A stretch of DNA of 64,000 bases from Armigeres subalbatus (Eukaryota > Arthropoda > Insecta > Diptera > Culicidae), in assembly GCF_024139115.2 (NCBI RefSeq), contig NW_026943189.1, forward strand, positions 124,001 to 188,000, written 5' to 3'. Position numbers and translations under genes: made by a program. Positions 45,308-56,387 of the stretch are shown one piece after another (position 1 is the stretch's first letter; each line of letters begins with the position of its first letter). The notes below the pieces were generated by a model. The model ran no database searches. It was not told the origin of the DNA and saw only the letters and a program-made list of their open reading frames with translations.

Positions 45308-45815
45308 AGTGGCCATTTACAATTTTAAGTCAAAACAGGTCGTGCGACGCCTCACACTTCATGATTTCACAAAGCAATTATGGGAATGATATTTCTAGGG
45401 TTCCTGACCCACTCGGATTAAATCCGGCCACATCGGTCACAATCCGGGGACCTAAGGAATGGCCATTTTCTAAATTGATTCATAATAGGTCGTGCGACAC
45501 CTCAAACTTCATGATTTTACAAAGGAATGATGGGAATGATATTTTTAGGGCTCCTGGCCCACTCGGATCCATTCCGGCCACAATTCGGAGGACCTACGGA
45601 ATGGCCATTTTCTAAATTGATTCAAAATAGGTCATGCGACACCTCAAGCTTCATGATTTTACAAAGCAATGATGGGAATGATAGTTTTAGGGTTCCTGAC
45701 CCACTCGGATTCAATCCGGCCTCATCGGTCACAATGCGGGGACCAACGGAATGGCCATTTTCTATAGGTCGTGTGACACCTCAAACTTCATGATTTTACA
45801 AAGCAATGATGGGTA
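45308..45815. repeat. Satellite-like tandem array, about 140-150-base unit
   Basis: Nearly four copies, marked by CATGATTTTACAAAG at 45360, 45510, 45652 and 45789. Each has GACCCACTCGGATT-like and GGAATGGCCATTTTCTA segments. The units are well conserved compared with the other arrays in the window. Confidence 0.88.
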
Positions 45816-46139
45816 AAATACAAGGGCGTAGGCAGAGGGGGCAGGTTGGGGCAAAACAACTCGAAAAATTTCGGGCTCAAGAATTCTCCATGAAATCTTT
45901 CTAGAAGCTTCCCTGGGAACTTCTAAATTCCACCGGAAAGTTATCCACAAAATCCTCTGAAAATCGTTCGAAAATCTTTTTTGTATAATTGTAATTTCTC
46001 CTTATCTAGAAACCCTCTACTAAATTTGTTTTTTAGGAAATTTATGAGGAAATTCCTTGAAGATTTTTTTTCTTCTCCTATTTTTGCTTCTAGACATTTC
46101 TTTGGCTGTTATTCCACAAAAATCTCCGGCATTTTTTTT

Positions 46140-47370
46140 TTTTTGTCTTTCTTATCGAGACTTTCAGTCCGAGGCATCTCCGGCATTTCCTTCAGGAATA
46201 CATTCGAGAGTTCCTTCAAGAATACAAACGGAATTTCCTCCCAAAATTCCGCTAGAAGTTTCTTCAGAAATTTATGACGGAAATCCTCCGATTTCACTTG
46301 TAAATTCATAAGAAATTCCTTCGGAAATTCTTCTAGGAACTTCTCCGAACATTCATTATGGGAATTTATCTACAAAATCCTCCAGAAGTTCTTCGGAGAA
46401 TTTCTCTGGGAGTTCCTCCGAGAGATTATTTGAGAATTCTTCCAGGAGTTCCTCTTGGAATTCTTACGGAAGTTCATTTGGGAGTTCATCCAGGAGTTCT
46501 TTCGAGAGTTACTCTAGAAATCCTTCCTTTAGTTCTTTAATAAATTCCTCCAGAAGTGCCACCGGAGGATCCTCCGAAAATTCCTCTGATAACTTCTCCG
46601 GAAATTCCTCCAGAAATTCCTCCGGAAATTCCTCCGGAAATTACTACAGGAGTTCCTCTTAGAGGAACACTCGGAGGAACTGCCGTAGAAACTTCCGGAG
46701 GAATGCTCATAGAAACTGCCGGTGGATCTCCCGGAGGAATTCTCGTAGGAACTGCCGGAAGAGCTCCCGTAAGAACTCCCTGAGAAATTTCAGGAGGAAC
46801 TCCTAGAAGAATTCCTAGAAGAACTCCCAGAGAAACTATTGGAAGAACTTTGGGAGGGATTTCCAGCTAAATTTCTGAAGAAGGCCTAAATGATTTCCTG
46901 AAAAAAGCCTGCATGATTTCCTGGCAGAGCTACTGGTGGAACTCCCGGAGAAACTCCCGGAGTGAAACTACCAGAAGAATTCTCGGAAAAATTCTTGGAT
47001 AATTCATCTTATTGACAAATCTCGTCTAGCTGAAACCTTTTTAGGGGTATGCAGCTGGATCATCATCATCATCAGAGGACCTCCCGGAGAATTCCTTGAG
47101 GAGCTCCCAGAGAAATTCTCGGTGGAGCTTCTGGAGGAATTTCTATATAAATTCCTGAAGAAGCCCAAATGAATTCCACAAAGAAAGCTTGAATGTATTC
47201 CCAGAAGAATTTTCAGAGGAACCCCCGTAGGATCTGCCGTGCCGATAGAACTACCGGAATATTTCTCGGAGAAAATCCTGCAGGAACTCTATGAGGAACT
47301 GCTGGTGGAATTCACGGAGGAACTACAGGAGGAATTTTCGGAAAAAACTCCTGGAGTATCTCTTAGTAAA
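46140..47370. repeat. TTCCTCCGGAA-type minisatellite, locus 4 (largest)
   Basis: About 1.2 kb of degenerate 12-base units. The left half reads TTCCTCCGGAAA on the + strand; from about 46660 it switches to the reverse complement (GGAGGAACTGCCGGAGG). The array thus contains an orientation switch, forming a very large imperfect inverted repeat. Confidence 0.8.
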
Positions 47371-47372
47371 TT

Positions 47373-47439
47373 GGGCCCTCCTTAGCCGTGCGATAAAACG
47401 TGCGGCTACAAAGCAAGACCATGCTGAGGGTGGCTGTGT
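47373..47439 (+). mobile_element. Feilai-like SINE head fragment
   Basis: GGGCCCTCCTTAGCCGTGCG through GAGGGTGGCTG, cut just before the B box, where the inner inverted repeat of the 45.2-47.6 kb element begins. Confidence 0.8.
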
Positions 47440-49374
47440 TTTCCGGGGACAACTGACCCCAACGGCATCTGGAATAATTCTGGAACCGTACTGCGGATCG
47501 CCTCGAAACTAGAATAAATGGAAAATTGGGATCCATCCGGATGGAATGCAACTTGTTGCAAAAGAATCGGTCTAGAAATGCGGCTTTTCAGCAGTTTAGA
47601 TTTTTGAAAGCCCTTAAAAACAGACGTTGGTGACGGAAAGCTTAATATTATCCCAGCGTTCTAAAAATATAACAGATGCGTTGAAGTCCCAGCGTCCTGT
47701 ATATAGGACAGTACTTGCACTCCATATTTATCGGGTTTAACACCATATTTCGAGATACGGTCGTCAATAAGTGGCTCACTAGATCCATTCGATTGACCCA
47801 ATGGACATTTTACTTCAGAAATTACCAGTCTTCAAGGTGCAACATGTGTGAGATGTTCACGTAAGTTTGTGCACCCAATCAAACATTGCTTGCTGTGTTC
47901 GAACTTGAACATAGCAATCTGAACACGAGCCTGAACTCCGATACACCCAGGCGCAATGTACAATGTTCAAACATCGAGTTCAAACTTGGGTTCAAACATA
48001 TGCGCTTGAACACGAGAATGCTTCGCTTTGGTAAATGAACGGGTTGCTAGGGAAACTGTTGTTGATTCTTCACGTTTCCCAGCCTCATATTTCGAATAAG
48101 AGGATTTAACCAAACTTCAATGAAGGTATGATTGAAAAATTGAAACATGTTGTGCACATTTTTTGCACTAGCATAACGAAGCGTTTATAGAGGTGAGATC
48201 TTGATTCGGGCCTCCATTCACGACGTCTTAGGTTCGAATCTGCTCTGAGCGGAGCTTTTTGTTCCATTTTCGAGGTTCTGAAAGCAATTCTTCTTAGAAT
48301 TTTGGGGTTCTGGAACCACCAAAAAACTGATTAGTTCATATTTCAAAAATTTTGGGATAAGATTTTTCTGACACGTTTATAAGGAGATAATTTGTTCTAC
48401 TTACTTCACGGTAGTACTATATAAACATACCGAGAATCTGAAGCGAAGTTCTGGATTGCATAGAGATTTCTTTATTCCAGGGAGAGAGGGGTTTGGACCT
48501 TTATGAAGAACCTTATGATCAACGGGGCTTTAATTCCAGTTTTGTTTTTTTAGATTGTAATAACTGAAGATTTTATCTTTTATGAGAGCCATGTAGTTTA
48601 TAGGACTTTTATGTTTAAGGATTTGTGGGCTCATTTCTTATCTGGAGCCCATCGTTTGTAAATTGTCTTTGTATTGTATAATGTCATCGGCGTATTATTT
48701 ATACATAGCAATATGAGACAGACCCCCTACTATCTTTTTAAATTTCTATCAATTAGAATTTTTAGTTAACGACCAGTTCTTCATCCTCCCCCACTAAAAG
48801 TGTGTCTTTGAACTTTTTGGAATCAACATCTATATTTTATTCATGACTAGCAGACCCAACAAACTTCGTTCTGTCTAAAATTGATTTATTCTCTTATTAG
48901 TTCTTAAGTTATGCAGAAATTTCTATTTCATTTGTATAGGATCCCCACTTTCCAAAGAAGGGGGGTCTCGAACCATTTTGAGAACCTTCCCCGACCCCAA
49001 AAACCTCTGCATACAAATTTTCACGCTGATCGGTTCAGTACTTTCGGAGTCTATAAGGTTCAGATAGACAGAAATTCATTTTTTTGTATATAGATATGCA
49101 AATCCCAACAAAATGCATATGTAACGGATATATAAAAATTAGGGGCTACATTTTAGACAGACAAACAGAGACTTGTGTATTTTACCTCGTTTAGAACCAG
49201 GGGACTGAAGAGAAGGCTAATACGCCTACCCACCATTCATTCAATATGGCGTACAATGTTTTTGTTTTAGTTTCGTTTAATTCGTGATAACAAAACTTCG
49301 GAAATATCGACGAGGTATTTTTCGACATAAAGAAGCCATACAAACACAAAAGGCTCGATGTACCTCAACCAATT

Positions 49375-49560
49375 GCAAGTTTTCGTCAGGAGAAGTTAAA
49401 TGCCGATAATGAGCACTACCTGCGTACGAACCAATCACCCAAAATGAGCGCTGCATTCGGGTATATTACCCAGAAACTGGGTACCAAAAACAGAAGTACC
49501 AAAAGCGATGTTGGGTAGAGTGCCATTGTACCGCGGATGACAGGCGTTTCACCCTCCTGT
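49375..49560 (-). repeat. Segment shared with 55780-55945, inverted
   Basis: The reverse complement matches the middle of the BEL/Pao region (ACGCCAGTCGTCCGCGGTAC against GACAGGCG, then GGTACCCAGTTTCTGGG and GCGCTCATTTTGGGTGATTG). High similarity by eye. Neither copy keeps a useful frame. Confidence 0.75.
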
Positions 49561-49849
49561 TTAGAACATAAACACACGGATGCATTAACTAATCATTACA
49601 TTGGAGGTTGCCGGTTGTCTTACCGGGCAAATGCACATAATATTCAGTTGTTATGAACATTATGAATAATATCTGAAGATTTTATGCAAAATGATGAATA
49701 AAAAAATGGTTGTGATATTGGACCACCCGCAAACTGTGGGTAGGCGGTAAAGTATCTTATTCAGCTATTCCACCACCCGACAAGGGCTGAAAAGTGCCAT
49801 TTATAAAACTGAAACTATTCATGTGCCATTTCTCAAAAAAAATCCAAAG

Positions 49850-49914
49850 ACAAGGATTCAAACACAAGTGCCCTGAGTGAACGCCAAACGAGTTACCACT
49901 AGGCCATCACCGCT
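49850..49914 (-). pseudogene. tRNA-like sequence (pseudo-tRNA or SINE head)
   Basis: On the - strand, an A-box-like TGGCCTAGTGGT (49906-49895) and a B-box-like GTTTGAATCC (49863-49854) at tRNA spacing. The acceptor stem does not close well, so a functional tRNA is unlikely. A lone GGTTCGAATC is also at 48231-48240. Confidence 0.45.
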
Positions 49915-50339
49915 ACTCAAGGAGAGAAACCACTTTACCAATATGAACAGATGAACAGCATGCTGTGTATAAACTGATGTTTAAACTCCCATGTTCAAAC
50001 CCGTGTGTTTGAACTTGGGCGCACACTCGTGTTCAAACTGGGTGCGATTTTGGTTGGGTTTATGATGAACTCGGTTTGGATCTAGTATGCATGTTTGAGT
50101 GCGAACTTGCACACGGGAAAACTGCACTTGTTTAAATGCGGTTTATGTTTTCGTGAAGACTGGAAATTACAAAAAAAAATTGTGTCTGTCTGATCCTTAT
50201 AGACTCGAAATTACTGAACCGAACGGCATGACAATTTGGCAGGCAGGGGTTTTGATGCCAGGGAAAAATCTCTTGATAGTCTGAGGTCCCTCCCCTCTCA
50301 GGAAAGAGGGTTTGTTTGTTTATTTTTGACATTTTACAC

Positions 50340-51095
50340 TCTAGAGTGCATTCATGTCCGGGGAAGGTGGGGCTCTCATACAAATAGAAAACGAATTTCT
50401 GCATAACTCAAGACTGAATCAACCAAATGGAACCAAATTTAGTGTGTGTAAGTTTTTAAAGACAAGAAACCTTTCTATAGTGGTTTGCGAACCCTCCCCT
50501 CTCTGGAAGGAGGGGCTCCCAATTTCTTCATAACTCAAGAACTGTTCAAGCAAAGGGTGCCAAATTTGAAATGTGGAGGTTTTTGAAGACAAGAAAAGTT
50601 CCTATGGTAGTTCTAAACCCCTCCCCTCTTTGGAAGGGGGTGTGGCATACAAATAAAACGGGAATTTTTGCATAACTCTAGAACTAATCAGGCAAATGGA
50701 ATCAAATTTGGCATGTGAAAGTTTTTGAAGAAAAGAAACGTTTCTGTGGTAGTTCGTGACCCCTCCCTCTCTGGAAATAAGGATTCCCAAAAGAATCAGA
50801 TTTTTTTCATAACTCGAGAATGAATCTAACAAATGGAACCAAATTTGGTTTGTGAAGGTTTTTGAAGACAAGAAACGTTTCTGTGGTGGTTAGACACCTC
50901 TCCCCCTCTAAAATGAGAGGTTCCCATAGAAATAAAACATATTTTTCTCCATAACTCAAGAACTAATCAGGCAAATGGAACCAAATTTAGTTTATTGAGG
51001 TTTTTAAAAACGTGAATCATTTTGGTAGGGGTTTGAGACCCCTCTACCTCTGGAAGGAAGGGCTCCCATACAAAAGAAACAGAAATTTCAGCATG
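50340..51095. repeat. Diverged tandem array, about 130-145-base unit
   Basis: Five units marked by CATAACTC at about 50402, 50530, 50671, 50815 and 50951. Each has AAATGGAACCAAATTTG-, TTTTTGAAGACAAGAAACG- and CCCCTCCCCTCTCTGGAA-like segments. A related single unit appears near 48910-49090. Confidence 0.85.
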
Positions 51096-51356
51096 AAAGA
51101 AGAAATGCATTTTTAACATACCCTCGGAAAATCCGGAACATCTCCGGTGGCCAACGGCCAATCTGAGGTTTTACATGAGGACAGTATACTAGAAGAGTGT
51201 CCGCGTCCGATGGTCCTGGTTTCATAAAAATCGGATCATTTTACGCAAAGTTATGCTGATTTGAACTTTGACAAAATTTTGCCTATCTCAACCATTTTGT
51301 CTAGCCCCTTTAGAACCTCAAGCTCAAAACTCAGTTGCAGTTCTGATTGAGAGTAC

Positions 51357-51436
51357 ACTGCCGCTAACCGCAAGTCGAGCACATCTGTATATGGACGCCC
51401 ATATACAGATGTGCTCGACTTGCGGTTAGCGGCAGT
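51357..51436. repeat. Perfect palindrome, 38-base arms, 4-base loop
   Basis: Arms 51357-51394 and 51399-51436 are exact reverse complements around ACGC; ends ACTGCCGC/GCGGCAGT. It is bordered by TAC/ACA. Probably a miniature palindromic transposable element; the absence of mismatches implies recent insertion or repair-based homogenisation. Confidence 0.93.
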
Positions 51437-51663
51437 ACAGTAATATGTAGAAAATATATTATTTGTATAATAAGAACGAAGCAAGTAAGTATGAGAGTGC
51501 CAACGCCTTCGGGGTGCAACTTACCCTGATTATGGATTAACAATAATTCACTTGTACAGCCGGTCATCAAGAGACGTCGTGGTCCCCGTAGACCATGCTT
51601 TATTCAATAACACTATTGACGATGTTTGTGGTCATAATAGCACTTTTTTTCGTACGTACGAAC

Positions 51664-52240
51664 TGTGTAATGACGTCCATTGGAGTAACAACTAAACAAG
51701 CAAGTTTTGGAATCTATGCATCGTTCTGTTATAGAATTCTGGAATTCCGTAATTGTTTTGAGTATACTGTGATTTTTATATAATCGTGTAATGATGTTTC
51801 ATGATGCTTCTCCAACTAACAAAAAATCATCAGAACCTATGAATCACTCTGTTGGTCTTTTAGACCTCCAATATCTGAACCTATGTATAGTACCGTAAAT
51901 ATTCTGGGAATGTTATGATTTTTATATACTGGTGTAATGATGTCACATGGAGTTGCTCCTACTAACACACAAGCTCAAGAACCTACGAATCACTCTGTTG
52001 ACCTTGTAGACCTCCAATATCTGAACTCAAGAAAGGTTTGGAGTATCATAGGAACTCTGGGAATGTTGCGATTTGTATATACTGGTGTAATGATGTCCCA
52101 TGGGGCTTTTCCAACTAACCCACATGCTCGAAAACCTATGAATTACTCTGTTGGTCTTGTAGACCTCCATGATCTCTCGAGTTCAGATAGTTTGAAGTAC
52201 CGCTGATGTTCTGGTAACACTGGGATTTGATCAAAATAGT
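51664..52240. repeat. Tandem array, about 120-155-base unit
   Basis: Four units starting GTGTAATGATGTC at 51664, 51786, 51932 and 52085, with AATCACTCTGTTGGTCTT- and GTAGACCTCCAATATCTGAA-like segments; a more decayed unit continues near 52300. Confidence 0.82.
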
Positions 52241-52671
52241 TTAATTATGTTTCAAGTACTATTGCCAACTTCAAATTAGGATTGAGGCTCCGTAAAACGC
52301 TTTGTTGTTTATGTAGATCATCAAGATTTGAACTCAAGAAAGGCTTGGATAATTTAGAAGAGTTGTGTTTGGAAGTGTTAAGAGTTGAAACATACTTAAA
52401 GAAGCACATAAGTAAGACGTTGCCAGGATTCAATAAATCAAATCGATTTGAATTTGAATCGGGAGTGAGAATGGGTCGTCGCTCTCACCGGCAGTCTGGA
52501 TGTCGTAGAGCAAAATCGTTCAAAACGGTCTCTTATATTTTGGTCCTCTTGCCCTCAGATGCATTCAATCTATTCTACAAGCATTTTAAGTAGTTGAAAC
52601 AGTGACGCATTCTCACCCCCATTTGACCCATTGTTACCCCCGACGATGGTCCCTAAACTTGATCGTAACTA

Positions 52672-53085
52672 CCCCGAAACTGCTATTAGTATAGTAACGC
52701 AATGAATCGGGGAATAAATGCAATATAATGCAGAGTTTGAACCCTCTCGTGCACTAAGTTAATAATACTGAAAACAAACCTTCTAAGAATTTGATGCGTA
52801 GAAATTAATCCTGATATTAGTGCGTGACAGAATAAGTTACACTAGGTTACGGACTAGGTATTAGTTAATGTCGATAAATATTGGCAACCCCACATCAAAC
52901 TTGCCCGTTTAGTGTCATCCAGTGGCACTTGGTCTTAACATTCGCTTTCTTTTTAAATTCTATAAGATTTCATCACGTAAACCGCCCTCATTAGTCATAT
53001 GTACAACGAATGCTTGACTATTACCATACTAAGTATAGCAAAAGAACGGAAGTCATCATGAGCCATCCACCACCGCTTAGTGGAC
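52672..53085. repeat. Dispersed repeat, pair of 21775-22142
   Basis: Shares AATCGGGGAATAAATG, CAGAGTTT, GGCACTTGGTCTTA, ACGAATGCTTGACTATTAC and a CCACCACC right end with the copy inside the 20.2-22.2 kb insertion. The shared right end suggests an element terminus. Confidence 0.78.
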
Positions 53086-53189
53086 AGTTTGTTTTTAAGA
53101 TAAAATCTAAATCCAGGTGGAGATAATAAAAAATTAATGACTAAATGAAAAAGAGTCCTAAAAACTTCTCAGATTTTACTTGTCATAAG

Positions 53190-53275
53190 ACGAGTTTGTA
53201 CAATCCCATTGAATTCCACCACTTAATTGTATCTTGACAGATACGTATTTCGACCTCGTACTTGACTCGACTCCT
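53190..53275. repeat. Dispersed repeat with GATACGTATTTCGACC
   Basis: CATAAGACGAG, ATTGAATTCCACCACTTAAT and CAGATACGTATTTCGACCTC match 59810-59945 and, more weakly, 17505-17580. Confidence 0.7.
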
Positions 53276-55509
53276 CAGATTTGTTAAAAAATGTTTTGAA
53301 AAACCCTCAAAATGTACTGATTTTTTTTGCTGTCCCCTCAAAATATTATTTTTGGGCAAAACAAAACAAGGGGGAAGACAAAACTGTTTTTTTTAAATAT
53401 TTGTATCAGCGTTAGTTTTAAGAGATAGAAAAGCAAAATGCTGGGTGACCCCACATATGTGCCCTAGCGAAAGTACAACCCTCGCTATTTTACATTTCAC
53501 TGGTTAAATTTGCCCAACATACATGCTTAATTTATAGTAAATTGTCTTGGGTTAATCATGCATTTCACATTTACCAACCAATCGAATGAACCGCAGAGGA
53601 AGTTTCCCAAGCGCACTTCCTTCATATCTTTTATTATTGCCATTCGATTATAATGGTTGGCACTGATGGCGGAGATATGACATTCTTTATTGATTTGGAA
53701 CGCCGCTATCACGTGGGATGGGCAAAACGAAACCATATAGAAGTCAAAAGATAAAATCCTCTTCCACAAAGGATGGCGGGGGGCAACACGGAGGATGTTC
53801 CTCAGAACGATGACGACACTGATGGTAACGATGTCTCCGATGATAATGCTCGGTGCCGCATCAAATCGATTGGCAGTTATACTTATGCTGAACAAAGTGT
53901 TGCGCACAGGAAATAAGGTTAACGGATGTGGGTATATTGCGCCTTGGGGCTTTCGCCAGACTGACTGGGTTATTGAATATAAGAAATGACGAATGTCTGA
54001 ATATTCCATCTGTGAAGACAGCTCAGGTGAAGACCTACAGAGCGCTGAGCAATATGAAGTGGAATGTGAAATGTATGAATAAACTGCCAGACATTTTATT
54101 GCATAATTGTCATTTAATGGCGTTATGCAACATATCCATAGTCATACACGCAATTTATAGCAAACGATTCACACGCAAATGCCTACGTCAGCATTCGATT
54201 TCTTTCAACTGGTATCATCATGAAACATATTTAAGACATATTCAATACGTCGAACCAAAGCACATTTATTTTCATCATTTGAAATAAAAACATCAGTTGC
54301 CATAGATGTTGAGTAGACGAATTTGTTATCCCTTCAAGTCATTTGATATTTACGAACTCGTGAAAAAAGGCATCATGAGTGATAAACCAACGAATTTTGT
54401 CCAACCTTAATGTAAAAGGGCAGAGTCCCGTGGAATAAATAACGTGGTATTACAACGGTCATATTGACAAATGGTTAATGAAGGTAGTTTATGATGACGG
54501 GAATGTCTTTTTTTTCTCCCGGTAACAGAGCAACCAGTTCAAGAGGAGTTGTCATAGGGTATAGTGGAGCGCGTGAAGCAGAAATGCGCTTTCACTCTAA
54601 ACTCAGATTCAATCTTCATGCTTCCTATGTTAAATTTGAGACTATAATTTGAACCAGGGCCAGCGAGGGGAAAGTGGTCACATTGAGTGAATTTTACTAG
54701 AGACGCATTTTCCTAAAAACTTACAGTGGTAATGAAGCCTTTACTCGATACCATAATACAACCCACAGATAATTGCCTACATTTTTGCGTATAAAGGTAT
54801 AATCGCTTTGAACCTGTTTGTTCACTCTGCAGCTGTTATTGAGAGCGGGCCACGGGTAAATACTCCTGGACTTCATGTCATAGTTCCTATGTTCATCCCA
54901 TAAAAAAAAACAATGAAACAGAATTTATTTCTTATGTTAACGATTTTTTTCAGCAGTAAGCACGCATGTAAGCTAAAAGAATCAACATATGTCTATACCC
55001 CCATAATTAAATATAACACAATCGCTGAGTTTAAAACAAAATGGTCTCTTTTAGGGTCTCCATACAAGTGGAGTGGCCTTATAATTATTTTCAACTGAAA
55101 CGTGCCTTTTCAGGCGGTGTATTACTCGGCGGTGTATTACTTGTGTGTATACGTAACAATTTGTTTGCAGTGATGCCGAATCGTTACGTAAACATTTTGT
55201 CCTTCGAGCCGGATCGAAGGCATGTCATACTGGAGAGTGATTCCCGCGGCAGCAATATAAAGCAATCTGACCAAACGCACGTGCTGGTCATCGGTGGTGG
55301 CTGCATTCAATTCTTGACTTTTTTCTAATTGCTTTTAAGCGAACTAAAAGTGAGGGTGCGGATACTCAATTCTGTCGGGTCATACAGTCATCAATTAGCC
55401 TCGTCGAAGGTGGCCGGCTTCCAGCAGAAAGGCCTCAAGCAGAAAGTGTCGGTCGATGCATCCAGCCTCATCTACTCCCAGTTACTCCTGTCCGCTTTTC
55501 TGTTCGGAC
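53276..55509. other. Unassigned; one long open frame of doubtful status
   Basis: A 160-codon frame at 53527-54009 (-) has no stop but also no recognised motif. On the + strand, ATG at 53773 opens a 47-codon acidic frame (GGNTEDVPQNDDDTDGND). Neither has supporting splice or family evidence. The rest is unassigned; the left boundary of the BEL element was not located. Confidence 0.35.
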
Positions 55510-55775
55510 AGTCATTCCATCCGAATATGTCCAGTGTTTCTTGGGAAGAATGTCAGTCAACGCCGAGATTTAGCTAACGAAAAGCGCCTATGCTGGAACT
55601 GCCTCACCGTTGCTCATCAATCCAAGAAGTGCAATTCCAAATACAACTGGCGTACATGTCATGAGAAGCACCACTCGCTTCTTTATGATTTCACTCCAGT
55701 AAAGGTATCAGTTACGCCAGCAACCCGTGTCGTCGAAGCTCGGGTGAAACCAGGAGGCTCAACCAGGAGGGTGAA
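55510..55775 (+). pseudogene. BEL/Pao gag remnant with zinc knuckles
   Basis: In one frame: CPVFLGKNVSQRRDLANEKRL, then CWNC (55591-55602), HQSKKC and a second Cys/His set CHEKHH. This double zinc-knuckle arrangement is typical of the end of BEL/Pao Gag. The preceding part is in another frame, so a frameshift lies near 55510-55520. Not functional. Confidence 0.8.
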
Positions 55776-55779
55776 ACGC

Positions 55780-55945
55780 CAGTCGTCCGCGGTACAATGG
55801 CACTCTACCCAACATCGTTTTTGGTACTTCTGTTTTTGGTACCCAGTTTCTGGGAGTATACCCGAATTCAGCGCTCATTTTGGGTGATTGGTTCGTACGC
55901 AGTTAGTGCTAATTATCGGCAATTAACTTCTCCTGTCGAAAACTG
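55780..55945 (+). repeat. Foreign segment inside BEL remnant
   Basis: Homologous to 49375-49560 in reverse. It interrupts the expected Gag-to-protease continuity. It could be a small insertion, or both loci may be pieces of the same BEL lineage. Confidence 0.6.
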
Positions 55946-56387
55946 TATCCTGTCGCCGATCACGGTTCGGCGTAGACCAAGCGTCGAGCCAGCAGATCCT
56001 CAGTCCAATGTTTCCGGAAATGTAGACCTCGTCATCGGTAGCAAAATGTTCTGGGAACTCCACACGGGACGGAAGGTTTCTCTTGGTGAGGGCCTTCCGT
56101 GGGTTTTCGAAACACTACTTGGTTGGGCGGTCAATGGTCCCGCATCTCGCTTGGCTACCTGTATTCCACGATTCTGCTACCTCTCCACTGCAGACGATTC
56201 CGTAAGGCGGTACATCGTGCGTCTTTCGAGGACTGAAGATCCCAAAAAAGTTCTCGGAGAATCAAGATCGATTGGTGATCGTCGACCAGATAGAGATCCT
56301 GCCACTATGGTCTCATACTACCGATTCATAAAGGAGTATTTACAGCTTGGTCAAATGCAGCAGCTGTCAGGGCCGGTGGATGATTGA
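55946..56387 (+). pseudogene. BEL/Pao retropepsin (A17-type) C-terminal part
   Basis: VDLVIGSKMFWELHTGRKVS, LPWVFETLLGWAVNG and LSTADDSV are hallmarks of the aspartic protease/pre-RT region of BEL/Pao Pol. The segment ends in a stop at 56385. Confidence 0.85.

Larger units (their letters stand above)
45206..47640. mobile_element. 2.4-kb inverted-repeat element built of satellites
   Basis: Outer inverted repeats 45206-45238 and 47607-47640 share CCAACGTCTGTTTTTAAGGG. A second inverted pair lies inside them (45250-45303 and 47440-47490, sharing CCGTTGGGGTCAGTTGTCC). Between them are a tandem array (45308-45815) and a large minisatellite (46140-47370). No transposase and no secure target duplication. 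Confidence 0.65.
47875..50110. mobile_element. Region with GTTCAAAC-rich inverted ends
   Basis: The left end (47880-48030) and right end (49975-50110) each hold several GTTCAAAC/GTTTGAAC and GAACACGAG motifs and an ACACCCAGGCGCA/GGGTGCGA motif, in inverted arrangement. Clusters of subterminal motifs are typical of transposase-binding ends. No transposase is seen. It carries two tRNA-like pieces and a segment shared with the BEL region. Confidence 0.4.

Noticed and set aside
48231..48240. GGTTCGAATC B box as a tRNA gene
   Set aside because: No convincing A box or acceptor stem at tRNA spacing.
51664..52240. CRISPR-like repeat array
   Set aside because: Units are 120-155 bases, diverged, without the short identical repeats and unique spacers of CRISPR. 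The genome is eukaryotic; these are tandem duplications.
53527..54009. 160-codon - strand frame as a host gene
   Set aside because: No recognised domain, no splice evidence and an unremarkable residue pattern; kept only as part of an unassigned stretch.
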